A stretch of 64,000 nucleotides of DNA. Source: Streptomyces spirodelae (GTDB lineage: Bacteria > Actinomycetota > Actinomycetes > Streptomycetales > Streptomycetaceae). Shown here in pieces: positions 27,027 to 38,683 of this stretch. Location of the stretch: NCBI RefSeq assembly GCF_017676385.1, contig NZ_JAFFZN010000012.1, forward strand, positions 1 through 64,000, given 5' to 3'. The position numbers and the translations under genes are program-made. The notes beneath the pieces are model-generated. The model ran no database searches. It saw only the letters and a list, made by a program, of their open reading frames with translations, and had not been told where the DNA came from. How positions within the stretch are numbered: position 1 is the stretch's first letter; each line of letters starts with the position of its first letter.

Positions 27027-28214
27027 TCAGCGCAACGGGTGGCCCAGCAGCATGCTGGGCGCGCCCGCGACGCGGGTCAGGAAGACGGTGCAGGAACCGC
27101 TCGCCGCCTTCGGGTCCAGCTTCAGCTTCCGCCGCAGCTCCTCGGGCTCCACCGCCGAGCCGCGCTTCTTGACGGTGACGACACCGATCCCCCGCTCCCG
27201 CAGCAGCGCGCGCAGCTTCTTGACGTTGAACGGCAGTACGTCGGTGATCTCGTACCCGGTCGCGTACGGCGTGGAGTGCGCGGCGTCCGCCGTCACATAG
27301 GCGATCGTCGCGTCGATCAGCCGCCCCGCAACCTGCTCGGCCAGCTCGGCGACCAGGTGGGCGCGGATCACCGCGCCGTCCGGCTCGTAGAGGTATCGGC
27401 CCACCTCGCCCACCCCCGGGTCGGGCAGCCCGCGCCCGGCCAACGTGTCCCCGGCGGGCAGCAGGGTCGCCCGTACCCCGCCCGGGTCCACCCGGCCGGC
27501 GCCGAACCACAGCACCGCCTCCTTGACGTCACCGGCGTATGACACCCACTCGGCCTCCGCCTGCTCCGGCACCGCCTCGTGCGGAATGCCCGGCGCCACC
27601 TTCAGCGCGGCCAACGGTGCCGCACCGGCCGTCTCCACGGCCCAGCTCAGCGGCGGGGAGTACGCCTCCGGGTCGAACACCCGGCCCCGCCCGGTGCGGC
27701 GTGCCGGGTCGGCGAAGACCGCGTCGTAGCCGTCGGTGGCCACCTCGGTGACATCCGCGCAGCGCACCTCGACGAGGCCGCCGAGCCCCAGCGCCTCGGC
27801 GTTGGCGCGGGCCACCGCACACGTCACCGGCGAGCGGTCGACCGCCAGCACGCTGATTCCCTCCCGGGCGAGCGCGAGCGCGTCGGCCCCGATGCCGCAG
27901 CACAGGTCGACGGCGCTGCGGACGCCGAGCCGCCGTATCCGCCGGGCCCGGTGCGCCGCCACCGGGGTGCGGGTGGCCTGTTCGAGCCCGTCAGCGGTGA
28001 AGTACAGCTCGTGCGCCTCGGCGGGGCCGAACTTGGCCTCGGCGCGGCCGCGCAGCCGGCTTTGCGCCAGCGCCGCCGAGACGAGATCGGGCTCGTACCG
28101 ATGCCGCAGCCGCGTCGCCACGGCCAGCTCCTGCGCCGGCTCGACGCCCCGCACCTGACGCAACAGCGCCTGCCCCTCGTCGGAGAGCAGCCGCGCGAAG
28201 ACCTCACCATCCAC
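27027..28214 (-). CDS. Class I SAM-dependent methyltransferase with THUMP-like domain
   Basis: 395 residues from GTG 28214. An N-terminal helical part is followed by the SAM-binding motif AVDLCCGIGADALALARE, VLAVDRSPVTCAVARANAEA and VFADPARRTGRGRVFDPEA. The C-terminal region FNVKKLRALLRERGIGVVTV with KRGSAVEPEELRRKLK is the THUMP-like RNA-binding domain. Substrate unknown, probably RNA. It converges with the preceding gene (6 bases between stops). GACAAT upstream of the GTG may be its -10. Confidence 0.82.
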   Translation of the reverse strand: MDGEVFARLLSDEGQALLRQVRGVEPAQELAVATRLRHRYEPDLVSAALAQSRLRGRAEAKFGPAEAHELYFTADGLEQATRTPVAAHRARRIRRLGVRSAVDLCCGIGADALALAREGISVLAVDRSPVTCAVARANAEALGLGGLVEVRCADVTEVATDGYDAVFADPARRTGRGRVFDPEAYSPPLSWAVETAGAAPLAALKVAPGIPHEAVPEQAEAEWVSYAGDVKEAVLWFGAGRVDPGGVRATLLPAGDTLAGRGLPDPGVGEVGRYLYEPDGAVIRAHLVAELAEQVAGRLIDATIAYVTADAAHSTPYATGYEITDVLPFNVKKLRALLRERGIGVVTVKKRGSAVEPEELRRKLKLDPKAASGSCTVFLTRVAGAPSMLLGHPLR

Positions 28215-28282
28215 CCACCCATTGTCCCGCCCCGCCAGGCCGGAGCGTTCGCTGACCCAGCCGAGTGAATCGGAGCCGCGCC

Positions 28283-28400
28283 AGGGGCGCCCCGTCAGGG
28301 GCGCGGGGAACGGCGCGAGCAACCAGAGCACAGCCGCACCCGGCAAACGCCCGGAACCCCCACGGCGAATCCCCGCAGAAAACCGGGAGAGGGGGCGCCC
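28283..28400. repeat. Dispersed GC-rich intergenic repeat
   Basis: GGGGCGCGGGGAA at 28298-28310 belongs to the same repeat family as the copies near 114, 13558 and 54127. It occupies most of the gap between the methyltransferase start and the groES promoter. Confidence 0.6.
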
Positions 28401-28426
28401 CCGCACATCGCCACAAGCCGGTGCGG

Positions 28427-28499
28427 CTAGCACTCCGCTTGACCGAGTGCTAAGCCAGGCATAATCTCAACCTTGGCACTCTCCCCGTGGGAGTGCCAG
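28427..28499 (+). promoter_or_regulatory. groES promoter with two CIRCE operators
   Basis: CIRCE 1: CTAGCACTC-N9-GAGTGCTAA (28427-28453). CIRCE 2: TTGGCACTC-N9-GAGTGCCAG (28473-28499). The promoter is TTGACC (28439-28444) and TAATCT (28462-28467), spaced 17. Operator 1 covers the -35 region and operator 2 the start-site region, so the HrcA repressor should block initiation until heat shock. The leader is about 135 bases. Confidence 0.93.
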
Positions 28500-28610
28500 C
28501 AGTACGCGACGGGCAGATCCGGCACCCGCGACGACGGATCTACCAGGTCGCCACCCCAGACATAAGCCCTCATTTGACGTATTGAGATCTCCGAAGGGGG
28601 AGGTCGGATC

Positions 28611-28919
28611 GTGACGACCGCCAGCTCCAAGGTTGCCATCAAGCCGCTCGAGGACCGCATCGTGGTCCAGCCGCTCGACGCCGAGGAGACCACGGCCTCT
28701 GGCCTGGTCATCCCGGACACCGCCAAGGAGAAGCCCCAGGAGGGCACCGTCCTGGCCGTGGGCCCGGGCCGCTTCGAGGACGGCAACCGCCTGCCGCTCG
28801 ACGTGTCCGTCGGCGACATCGTGCTGTACAGCAAGTACGGCGGCACCGAGGTGAAGTACAGCGGCGAGGAGTACCTCGTCCTCTCGGCCCGCGACGTTCT
28901 CGCGATCGTCGAGAAGTAA
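28611..28919 (+). CDS. groES: Co-chaperonin GroES
   Basis: 102 residues forming the heptameric lid of Gro[22 protein letters not shown], the mobile loop [19 protein letters not shown] and [20 protein letters not shown] are typical. Start GTG 28611 with GGGGGAGG a few bases upstream. First gene of the CIRCE-controlled groESL1 operon. Confidence 0.97.
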   Translation: MTTASSKVAIKPLEDRIVVQPLDAEETTASGLVIPDTAKEKPQEGTVLAVGPGRFEDGNRLPLDVSVGDIVLYSKYGGTEVKYSGEEYLVLSARDVLAIVEK

Positions 28920-29091
28920 TACGGCGAGAAGCAGTACGGACTACGGACGCAGCCGCGCTCTCTCCAGCTTCCCAGCGGCAGCGTGCAGTCGAAACGCGCC
29001 CTGGTGCCGGCTCCTCGTGAGAGGTAGCAGGGACCAGGGCGCGGCTCGTACGGGCCGATACGCGCGCGTACGAGACGTGCGAGACGTGTGA

Positions 29092-30741
<1,650 letters not shown>

Positions 30742-30759
30742 GGCACCCGGCCTCTTGGT

Positions 30760-30790
30760 GAGGGCGCACTCCACTGCGGGGTGCGCCCTC
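30760..30790 (+). terminator. Terminator after groEL1
   Basis: GAGGGCGCAC (30760-30769) pairs perfectly with GTGCGCCCTC (30781-30790), 18 bases after the stop codon; TCTGCTTC follows. It may serve both groEL1 and the convergent SDR gene. Confidence 0.8.
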
Positions 30791-30811
30791 TCTGCTTCGC
30801 GGGGTGCGGTC

Positions 30812-31585
30812 CTACTTCGGCCCGTACTTCCGCCCCGTCGTCGACGAAGCCCGCGCCAGCACCCCGCGCGGCAGCAGCTTGGAAGCCCCCAGCAGCGCCT
30901 TGTACCGCGGGTCGGGCACGGACAACGTGCGCCCCCGCGCAAGGTCCCGCAGCGCCGTCTCGACCACCTGGTCGGCATCGAGCCACATCCACTTGGGGAT
31001 GTCTGCGGAGTCCATCCCGGCCCGCTCGTGGAACTCCGTACGGACGAACCCGGGGCACAGTGCCAGCAGCCGTACGCCCCGACCGGCGAGGTCTTTCGCC
31101 GCGCCCTGGGTGAACTGGGTGACCCATGCCTTGGAGGCGCCGTACGTCCCACGAGGGAAGAACGCGGCGACGGAGGCGACGTTGATGACCCCGCCGCGCC
31201 CCCGTTCGCACATCGACTCCGTGGCGGCGGACGTCAGCCGCAGCACCGCTTCACAGTGCACCTTGAGCATCTTCAGCTCGTCGGCGACCGGCACTTCGAG
31301 ATAGCGGCCCTTGTTGCCGAACCCCGCGTTGTTGACCAGCAGGTCGACGGGGTGCTCGCGGTCGCGCAGCCGCTCTTCGACGGCCTTGATGCCGTCCTCC
31401 GTCGCCAGGTCGGCAGTGACGACGTCCGCCTCAACGCCGTGCCGGTCGTGCAGTTCGGTCGCCTCACGCCAGAGCCGGTCGGTGTTCCGCGCGGCGAGCA
31501 CGAGGTGGTAGCCGCGGCTCGCGAGCCGCCGGGCGAAGGCGGCGCCGATGCCGGCGGTGGCTCCCGTGATGAGTGCAGTCGTCAT
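30812..31585 (-). CDS. Short-chain dehydrogenase/reductase
   Basis: 257 residues from ATG 31585. Classical SDR: NAD(P) motif TALITGATAGIGAAFARRLA, NNAG in LLVNNAGFGNKGRY, and the catalytic Ser/Tyr/Lys set in NVASVAAFFPRGTYGASKAW. Family members of this type act on acyl or keto substrates, but no specific substrate can be assigned. The longer open frame upstream overlaps GC-rich noncoding sequence and lacks similarity. Confidence 0.88.
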   Translation of the reverse strand: MTTALITGATAGIGAAFARRLASRGYHLVLAARNTDRLWREATELHDRHGVEADVVTADLATEDGIKAVEERLRDREHPVDLLVNNAGFGNKGRYLEVPVADELKMLKVHCEAVLRLTSAATESMCERGRGGVINVASVAAFFPRGTYGASKAWVTQFTQGAAKDLAGRGVRLLALCPGFVRTEFHERAGMDSADIPKWMWLDADQVVETALRDLARGRTLSVPDPRYKALLGASKLLPRGVLARASSTTGRKYGPK

Positions 31586-31705
31586 GCGGGCCACGCTATC
31601 GGCCCGCGCCGAGCCCGGACGCCGGCCGTACGCGGCGGTCGCCCGGCCGCGTGCAAGCCCCCGGCCCGGCAGTGGGCGTGGCACCACGTCAGGTGTGGCG
31701 AGCCG

Positions 31706-32374
31706 TCAGCTCCCGATACGCCGCAGCGCCTTCTCCCGTGCCTTGGGGTCCAGTGCCTCGCCGGCCGCCAGGACGCGCGGCAGCAGTTCGGGCTCCTGGG
31801 TCAGCGAGCGGAACACAAAGCTGACCGAGACCTCGTGGCCTGGACGGTGGACGACGGTGACCGGGTCGCCCGCGCACACCTGTCCCGGCTCGATGACCCG
31901 CAGATACGCACCGGGCATACGTCGGTTCGTGAACCGCTTCATCCAGCCCTGCTCACCGAGCCAGCCCGCGAACGTCCGGCAGGGGATGCGCATGGAGCAC
32001 ACCTCCAGCAGCGGCCCGGTGCCGGGGGCGCCGACCTGCCAGCGCTCGCCGATGAGGGCGTCGTCGACGGGGACGTCACGCGTGGTGAAGTTCTCGCCGA
32101 AGGAGCCGTTGGGCAGCTGCCGGCCCAGCTCGCCCTCCCAGAAGTCGAGCTCTTCCCTGGCGAAGGCGTAGACCGCCTGTTCCTCGCCGCCGTGGTGGCG
32201 CAGATCGCCGATGGTGTCGCCGGCCAGTCCGCTGCCGCCGGTGCCGCGCGGGCCGGGCGCGGCGACGGCCACCTGGCCCTCGGCCGGCTGTTTGTCGATG
32301 CCGGTCCACCGGCCCTCGGCGTCGGTGTGCTCGGAGCGGTGTGGCTTGGCGAGGTTCACGGAAAGCAGTCGCAT
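31706..32374 (-). CDS. MOSC domain protein
   Basis: 222 residues. Resembles the YiiM type of MOSC (molybdenum cofactor sulfurase C-terminal) proteins: GDTIGDLRHHGGEEQAVYAF, GSFGENFTTRDVPVDDALIG, and the conserved Cys in VCSMRIPCRTFAGWLG. Probably handles sulfur on the molybdenum cofactor or reduces N-hydroxylated compounds with a partner. TAGCCT (complement of 32381-32386) lies 6 bases before the ATG, the leaderless pattern. Divergent from the LysR gene. Confidence 0.85.
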   Translation of the reverse strand: MRLLSVNLAKPHRSEHTDAEGRWTGIDKQPAEGQVAVAAPGPRGTGGSGLAGDTIGDLRHHGGEEQAVYAFAREELDFWEGELGRQLPNGSFGENFTTRDVPVDDALIGERWQVGAPGTGPLLEVCSMRIPCRTFAGWLGEQGWMKRFTNRRMPGAYLRVIEPGQVCAGDPVTVVHRPGHEVSVSFVFRSLTQEPELLPRVLAAGEALDPKAREKALRRIGS

Positions 32375-32456
32375 GCGCTGAGGCTATCGACGGCTTCTCC
32401 AAGCCGCTAACCGGAATTTCCTGCCCGGTACCCAAGGCAGCCTTATGCTCGGTGTC

Positions 32457-33371
32457 ATGATCGAGGCCCGTCATCTGCGTGTCCTGCGCGCGGTCGCCAC
32501 CACCGGTTCCTTCTCGGCCGCGGCCCGTGAGCTGGGCTGCACCCAGCCCGCCGTCAGCCAGCAGATGAAGGCGCTGGAGGCCACCGCCGGCACCCCGCTG
32601 CTGGTGCGTGCCGGACGCGAGATGCGGCTGACGGAGGCGGGCGAGGCGCTGGTACGGCACGCCACGGGGATTCTGGCGGGCCTGGCGGCGGCCGAGGAGG
32701 AGGTCGCGGCGCTGGCCGGGTTGCGTGCGGGGCGGGTGCGGCTGGTGTCCTTCCCGAGCGGGAGTTCGACGCTGGTGCCCACCGCTGTCGCGGCGATGCG
32801 GGCCGACCACCCGGGCACCCGGGTCTCGCTGGTGGAGGCCGAGCCGCCGCGCTCGGTGGAGATGCTGCAGGCCGGGGACTGCGAGATCGCGCTGGCCTTC
32901 CGCTACGAGGCGGCGCCCTGGGGGAACCTCCCGGCCGAAGGCGGGGGGAGGGAGGACCTGGTGGTACGGCCGCTGCTGACCGACCGGCTGGTGGGGCTGG
33001 TGCCCGAGGGCCATCGGTTCGCGGACGCCGAGGAGGTCGACATCGGCACGCTGGCCGAGGAGCCCTGGGTCGCGGGGTGCCCGCGCTGCCGCCAGCACCT
33101 CGTGCAGGTGTGCGAGGCGGCGGGGTTCACGCCGCGGATCGACTTCGCGACCGACGACTACCCGGCGGTGGTGGGTCTGGTCGGCGCGGGCCTGGGGGTC
33201 GCGGTCCTGCCGGAGCTGGCCGTGGAGTCCGTACGGCCGCGGGGGACGCGGGCCGTGCGGGTCGTCCCCGCGGTGCAGCGCGAAGTGGTGGCCCTCACCT
33301 TGCCGGACCTGGCCCAGGTGCCGGCCGTCGCCGCGATGCTGAGCCGCCTGGTGGCGGCAGCACGCCGATGA
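32457..33371 (+). CDS. LysR-family transcriptional regulator
   Basis: 304 residues. The N-terminal winged helix-turn-helix reads MIEARHLRVLRAVATTGSFS, AARELGCTQPAVSQQMKALE, with a substrate-binding domain after about residue 90 (RLVSFPSGSSTLVPTAVAAM). TATGCT (32444-32449) is 7 bases before ATG 32457, favouring this start over ATG 32445. Divergence from the MOSC gene suggests that gene as target. Residues about 155-166 (PWGNLPAEGGGRE) are encoded by sequence resembling the dispersed intergenic repeat, which looks like an in-frame insertion. Confidence 0.88.
   Translation: MIEARHLRVLRAVATTGSFSAAARELGCTQPAVSQQMKALEATAGTPLLVRAGREMRLTEAGEALVRHATGILAGLAAAEEEVAALAGLRAGRVRLVSFPSGSSTLVPTAVAAMRADHPGTRVSLVEAEPPRSVEMLQAGDCEIALAFRYEAAPWGNLPAEGGGREDLVVRPLLTDRLVGLVPEGHRFADAEEVDIGTLAEEPWVAGCPRCRQHLVQVCEAAGFTPRIDFATDDYPAVVGLVGAGLGVAVLPELAVESVRPRGTRAVRVVPAVQREVVALTLPDLAQVPAVAAMLSRLVAAARR
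32917..32957. repeat. Repeat-like insertion inside the LysR gene
   Basis: GGGGGAACCTCCCGGCCGAA (from 32923) closely matches GGGGGCACCTCCCGGCCGGA (about 91-110) in the intergenic repeat before map. The reading frame is kept, adding about a dozen Gly/Pro-rich residues in the effector domain. Confidence 0.5.
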
Positions 33372-33377
33372 GGGGCA

Positions 33378-33405
33378 GTCCCTCCCGGACGAGTCCGGGG
33401 GAGCA
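33378..33405. terminator. Imperfect hairpin between LysR and whiD
   Basis: CTCCCGGAC and CCGGGGGAG form an imperfect stem about 10 bases after the LysR stop, between convergent genes. It resembles half of the dispersed repeat and could terminate in both directions. Confidence 0.4.
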
Positions 33406-33458
33406 GGGCCGAAAAGCGCAGCATCCACGCCGGGTACGCGGGACGGGTGGGTGAGCCC

Positions 33459-33785
33459 CTAGTCCTCGGGGGGCGGGTCCGCCGTGTGGTGGGCGGTCAC
33501 CAAGCGGGTGCGGGCGCGGCCCAGCAACTCTTCGCGCTCATCCTCGGTGAGCCCGCCCCAAACCCCGTAGGGCTCCCGCACCTGGAGCGCGTGCGCCGCG
33601 CACTCGGAGCGCACCGGGCAGCGCATGCACACCTCCTTGGCCGACGCCTCACGCGCACTGCGGGCGGCGCCGCGCTCCCCCTCGGGGTGGAAGAACAGCG
33701 AACTGTCCACCCCGCGGCAGGCTGCCAGAAGCTGCCAGTCCCACAGATCCGCGTTGGGGCCAGGAAGGCGGGAGAAGTCTGCCAT
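33459..33785 (-). CDS. whiD: WhiB-family iron-sulfur regulator WhiD
   Basis: 108 residues. The four [4Fe-4S] cysteines are Cys23, Cys53, Cys56 and Cys62; GVWGG (75-79) and a basic C-terminal DNA-contact region follow. The sequence MADFSRLPGPNADLWDWQLL and its place beside bldM identify it as the orthologue of S. coelicolor WhiD (SCO4767 from memory), required for spore maturation and septum spacing. An AGGAG ribosome binding site lies 8 bases upstream. Confidence 0.93.
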   Translation of the reverse strand: MADFSRLPGPNADLWDWQLLAACRGVDSSLFFHPEGERGAARSAREASAKEVCMRCPVRSECAAHALQVREPYGVWGGLTEDEREELLGRARTRLVTAHHTADPPPED

Positions 33786-34149
33786 CGCGTTTCTCCTGAG
33801 TGCTGCTGGGGTGATCTGACACTCGTGCGTAAATATGACTCTTTCGCGAATCTAGCGATCGATCTCACAAAACGGAAGGAATGCATCTGAATAGGGCACT
33901 TCGGGAGGAAAGGGGTGTCGGGTCGAGGAAAGCCAGGATGTTGCTGCTCCGTGTACGAGTGCTCACGTAGAGTGCTGATGACGGTGGTCGGAAGCCGTAA
34001 CTCTTTCGGGTGACCGTCGTTGAGAGAGCGAAAGCGATTGGCTCGGAACCGGCCGGGCATGCACGTCCGAGGCCGTCAATCGCGCAGGTGACGATTCTCA
34101 AAGCAGCCTGGAGGCTCAAGGTGATGCGCATCAGCAGCGGAGGGCGGCC
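33786..34149. promoter_or_regulatory. whiD-bldM divergent control region
   Basis: This 364-base gap is less GC-rich than its flanks and holds promoters for both genes. The clearest element is the sigma-BldN-type promoter of bldM (listed separately). A GACAC motif at about 33817 near the whiD side resembles the core of WhiA sites, but alone it proves little. Confidence 0.6.
33996..34023 (+). promoter_or_regulatory. Sigma-BldN-type promoter of bldM
   Basis: CGTAAC (33996-34001), 16 bases, CGTTGA (34018-34023): an exact match to the consensus I recall for sigma-BldN promoters. In S. coelicolor bldM has a sigma-BldN-dependent promoter. The predicted leader is about 120 bases to the bldM ATG at 34150. 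Confidence 0.88.
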
Positions 34150-34761
34150 ATGACATCCGTCCTCGTATGCGACGACTCCCCGCTCGCCCGAGAGGCCCTG
34201 CGCCGCGCGGTCGCGACCGTGCCCGGCGTCGAGCGTGTGACGACGGCGGCCAACGGCGAGGAAGTCCTCCGCCGCTGGGGCGCCGACCGGTCCGACCTGA
34301 TCCTGATGGACGTGAGGATGCCCGGCCTGGGCGGAGTGGAGACCGTCCGCCGGCTGCTCTCCGCCGACCCCGGCGCCCGCATCATCATGCTGACGGTGGC
34401 CGAGGACCTCGACGGCGTCGCCCTGGCCGTCGCGGCCGGCGCCCGCGGCTATCTGCACAAGGACGCGTCCCGGGCCGAACTGCGCGCGACCGTGACCCAG
34501 GCCCTGGCCGACCCCACCTGGCGGCTCGCCCCCCGCCGGCTGCGCTCGGCCGAGATGGGCGCGGCGCCGACGCTGACAGCGCGCGAGATCCAGGTGCTGG
34601 AAGGCATGAGCCACGGCCGCTCCAACGCGGAGATCGGACGTGAGTTGTTTCTCTCCGAGGACACGGTCAAGACGCACGCCAGGCGGCTGTTCAAAAAACT
34701 CGGCGCATCGGACCGCGCGCACGCGGTGGCGCTCGGCTTCCGCTGGGGTCTCGTCCGCTGA
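34150..34761 (+). CDS. bldM: Atypical response regulator BldM
   Basis: 203 residues. Receiver domain (1-120) with Asp54 in LILMDVRMPG, then a LuxR/NarL-type helix-turn-helix (about 140-200) with LTAREIQVLEGMSHGRSNAE and FLSEDTVKTHARRLFKKLG. Matches BldM of S. coelicolor (SCO4768 from memory), an orphan regulator that controls aerial growth as a homodimer and sporulation genes as a heterodimer with WhiI. GGAGGG at 34139-34144 sets the start. Confidence 0.94.
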   Translation: MTSVLVCDDSPLAREALRRAVATVPGVERVTTAANGEEVLRRWGADRSDLILMDVRMPGLGGVETVRRLLSADPGARIIMLTVAEDLDGVALAVAAGARGYLHKDASRAELRATVTQALADPTWRLAPRRLRSAEMGAAPTLTAREIQVLEGMSHGRSNAEIGRELFLSEDTVKTHARRLFKKLGASDRAHAVALGFRWGLVR

Positions 34762-34860
34762 CCAGGGGCGGGGCGCCCGCCCGGGGGCACTCCCTCAGCT
34801 GCGGCCGGGGGCGGCCCCGCCCAGCCGGAGGCTGGGGAACGGGGGCCCGCAGCCTCGCCG
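34762..34860. repeat. Dispersed GC-rich repeat after bldM
   Basis: ACCAGGGGCGGGGCGCCCGC (from about 34760) and GCCGGAGGCTGGGGAACGGG (from about 34819) belong to the intergenic repeat family. The remainder of the 287-base gap up to the sigma factor gene holds no gene. Confidence 0.55.
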
Positions 34861-35048
34861 GACCCCGCTCGCCCGCCCGCTCGTCCGCGCCCGGCGCCGG
34901 TCGCAGACGGGTGGGAAGGCGGCCCTCGGACGGGTCGGGGTCCCCGCGGATTCCCCCGCGGCAGCCGGGAAATCTCGCGCGTGCCGCATGCTTGTTGTAT
35001 GGAGTTCCTCGGGGACCGTTCGGTCAGGCGTGAGGGGAGGGCGTGGAC

Positions 35049-35750
35049 ATGAGGGCCAGTGCGCCTGCTCATAACGCTTCGGCTCACATCTACGAGCGCG
35101 GTGCGGCGAACCGCGCGGCATCGGTGCACCATGGACCGATGCGCGACGAGGAGAACGGGCCACAGCCCGCGGCCGCGGACGCGGCCGAGGTCGCGAAGGT
35201 CAGCAAGCTCGTCCAACGGGCGGTCGAGGGCGACCGCCAAGCCACGCACGATCTGCTCGCCCACGTTCATCCACTGGCTCTGCGCTACTGCCGTACCCGG
35301 CTGACGAGACTGCCGGGTGACGCGCGTCACTTTGTCGACGACCTCGCGCAGGAAGTCTGTATCGCGGTGCTCTGCGCGCTGCCGCGCTACCGCGACACCG
35401 GAAAGCCGTTCGAGGCGTTCGTCGTCGCCATCGCCCAGCACAAGGTCGCCGATCTGCAGCGGGCCGCCATGCGCGGGCCCGGTTCCACCGCCGTGCCCTC
35501 GGACGAGATGCCCGAGCGGCCCGACGACTCCCTCGGCCCCGAGGAGCGGGCGCTGCTCTCCAGCGACGCGGAGTGGGCCAAGAAGCTGCTGGCCAACTTG
35601 CCCGAACACCAGCGCGAGCTAGTGCTGCTGCGGGTCGCCGTGGGGCTGACGGCCGAGGAGACCGGACAGATGCTGGGAATGTCACCCGGAGCCGTCCGCG
35701 TTGCCCAGCACCGGGCGCTCAGCAGGCTGCGGGCCCTGGCCGAGCAGTAG
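35049..35750 (+). CDS. ECF-like RNA polymerase sigma factor
   Basis: 233 residues from ATG 35049, with GGGGAGG at 35034-35040; GTG 35043 is too close to that site. Region 2 is [20 protein letters not shown] to [20 protein letters not shown]; region 4 is [20 protein letters not shown] and [20 protein letters not shown]. The N-terminal 40 residues precede region 2. From memory this corresponds to SCO4769; its regulon is not known to me. Located between bldM and guaB. Confidence 0.88.
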   Translation: MRASAPAHNASAHIYERGAANRAASVHHGPMRDEENGPQPAAADAAEVAKVSKLVQRAVEGDRQATHDLLAHVHPLALRYCRTRLTRLPGDARHFVDDLAQEVCIAVLCALPRYRDTGKPFEAFVVAIAQHKVADLQRAAMRGPGSTAVPSDEMPERPDDSLGPEERALLSSDAEWAKKLLANLPEHQRELVLLRVAVGLTAEETGQMLGMSPGAVRVAQHRALSRLRALAEQ

Positions 35751-35818
35751 TTCCCCGGCGTCGCGGGTCCCGGGAGGGTTGTCCACAGGCGGTCCGGCAC
35801 ACCTCGCCGGGCCGATAG

Positions 35819-37363
<1,545 letters not shown>

Positions 37364-37379
37364 CCCCTCCGGTAGGGAC

Positions 37380-37407
37380 GGCGACGAGGCGGCCCTCGCC
37401 CGTCGCC
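37380..37407 (+). terminator. Hairpin after guaB
   Basis: GGCGACG (37380-37386) and CGTCGCC (37401-37407) form a 7-bp stem. Downstream, GATACT at 37425-37430 may be the -10 of the next gene. Confidence 0.45.
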
Positions 37408-37463
37408 GGGTGCGGCGTGTCGGCGATACTGGTCGCGGCACACCAGAGTGAGAGGCAGTAGAC

Positions 37464-38579
37464 GTGACTGAGATCGAGATCGGGCGCGGCAAGCGCGGGC
37501 GGCAGGCGTACGCCTTCGACGACATCGCCGTGGTGCCCAGCAGGCGCACCCGTGACCCGAAGGAGGTCTCGATCGCCTGGCAGATCGACGCCTACCGCTT
37601 CGAACTGCCGTTCCTCGCAGCCCCCATGGACTCGGTCGTCTCGCCCGCCGCCGCCATCCGCATCGGAGAGCTCGGCGGCCTCGGCGTCCTCAACCTCGAG
37701 GGCCTGTGGACCCGCTACGAGGACCCCGAGCCGCTGCTGGCCGAGATCGCCGAACTCGACGACGCCACCGCCAACCGCCGGATGCAGGAGATCTACGCCG
37801 AGCCGATCAAGGAGGAGCTGATCGGCCAGCGCATCAAGGAGGTCCGTGACTCCGGCGTGGTGACCGCGGCGGCGCTGTCGCCGCAGCGCACGGCGCAGTT
37901 CTCCAAGGCCGTCGTGGACGCCGGCGTGGACCTGTTCGTCATCCGCGGGACCACGGTCTCCGCCGAGCACGTCTCCAGCGCCGCCGAGCCGCTGAACCTC
38001 AAGCAGTTCATCTACGAGCTCGACGTGCCGGTCATCGTCGGCGGCTGCGCCACGTACACCGCCGCGCTGCACCTCATGCGCACGGGTGCCGCCGGGGTCC
38101 TGGTCGGCTTCGGCGGTGGCGCCGCGCACACGACGCGGAACGTACTGGGCATCCAGGTGCCGATGGCGACCGCCGTCGCCGATGTCGCCGCCGCGCGGCG
38201 GGACTACATGGACGAGTCCGGCGGCCGCTACGTCCACGTCATCGCCGATGGCGGCGTGGGGTGGTCCGGCGACCTCCCCAAGGCGATTGCCTGCGGCGCC
38301 GACGCCGTGATGATGGGCTCGCCCCTGGCGCGGGCCAGTGACGCCCCCGGGAGGGGGCACCACTGGGGCATGGAAGCCGTGCACCTCGATGTGCCGCGGG
38401 GCAGGGTGGTCGACCTCGGTGCGGTCGGCACCATGGAGGAGGTCCTCCTGGGGCCCTCCCACACCCCTGATGGGTCCATGAACTTTTTCGGGGCGCTGCG
38501 GCGGGCGATGGCCACCACGGGGTACTCCGACTTGAAGGAGTTCCAACGCGTAGAGGTAACCATCGCCCGCTCCCGCTGA
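37464..38579 (+). CDS. guaB3: GuaB3-type IMP dehydrogenase paralogue lacking the catalytic Cys
   Basis: 371 residues, no CBS domains. Barrel with YAFDDIAVVPSRRTRDPKEV, FLAAPMDSVVSPAAAIRIGE and VIADGGVGWSGDLPKAIACG. The active-site loop reads GFGGGAAHTTRNVLGIQVPM: His222 stands where IMP dehydrogenases have the nucleophilic Cys. So normal IMP oxidation chemistry is unlikely unless another residue substitutes. I recall the same His in other streptomycetes, so this may be a lineage trait. GTG 37464 has a GAGAGGC ribosome binding sequence. From memory SCO4771. Confidence 0.85.
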   Translation: MTEIEIGRGKRGRQAYAFDDIAVVPSRRTRDPKEVSIAWQIDAYRFELPFLAAPMDSVVSPAAAIRIGELGGLGVLNLEGLWTRYEDPEPLLAEIAELDDATANRRMQEIYAEPIKEELIGQRIKEVRDSGVVTAAALSPQRTAQFSKAVVDAGVDLFVIRGTTVSAEHVSSAAEPLNLKQFIYELDVPVIVGGCATYTAALHLMRTGAAGVLVGFGGGAAHTTRNVLGIQVPMATAVADVAAARRDYMDESGGRYVHVIADGGVGWSGDLPKAIACGADAVMMGSPLARASDAPGRGHHWGMEAVHLDVPRGRVVDLGAVGTMEEVLLGPSHTPDGSMNFFGALRRAMATTGYSDLKEFQRVEVTIARSR

Positions 38580-38630
38580 TCCCCGCCCATGGCTGAGGGA
38601 CCCATCCTTGGGCCCCGTCCCGTTCATGGA

Positions 38631-38682
38631 GGCTCCGCCCCCTAGCCCCGGGCCCCCGCCGGACGGGCGTTGGGGCGGAGCC
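38631..38682. terminator. Bidirectional terminator
   Basis: GGCTCCGCCCC (38631-38641) pairs perfectly with GGGGCGGAGCC (38672-38682) around a 30-base GC-rich loop, exactly between the convergent guaB3 and sugar dehydrogenase genes. Confidence 0.7.
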
Positions 38683-38683
38683 C

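Noticed and set aside
28215-28433. N-terminal extension of the methyltransferase
   Set aside because: The extra residues overlap a dispersed repeat and the CIRCE region. GTG 28214 gives a family-like start.
38335-38375. Repeat-like GC-rich segment inside the guaB paralogue
   Set aside because: It resembles the dispersed repeat, but the encoded residues DAPGRGHHWGMEAVH match orthologues as I recall them, so it is not an insertion.
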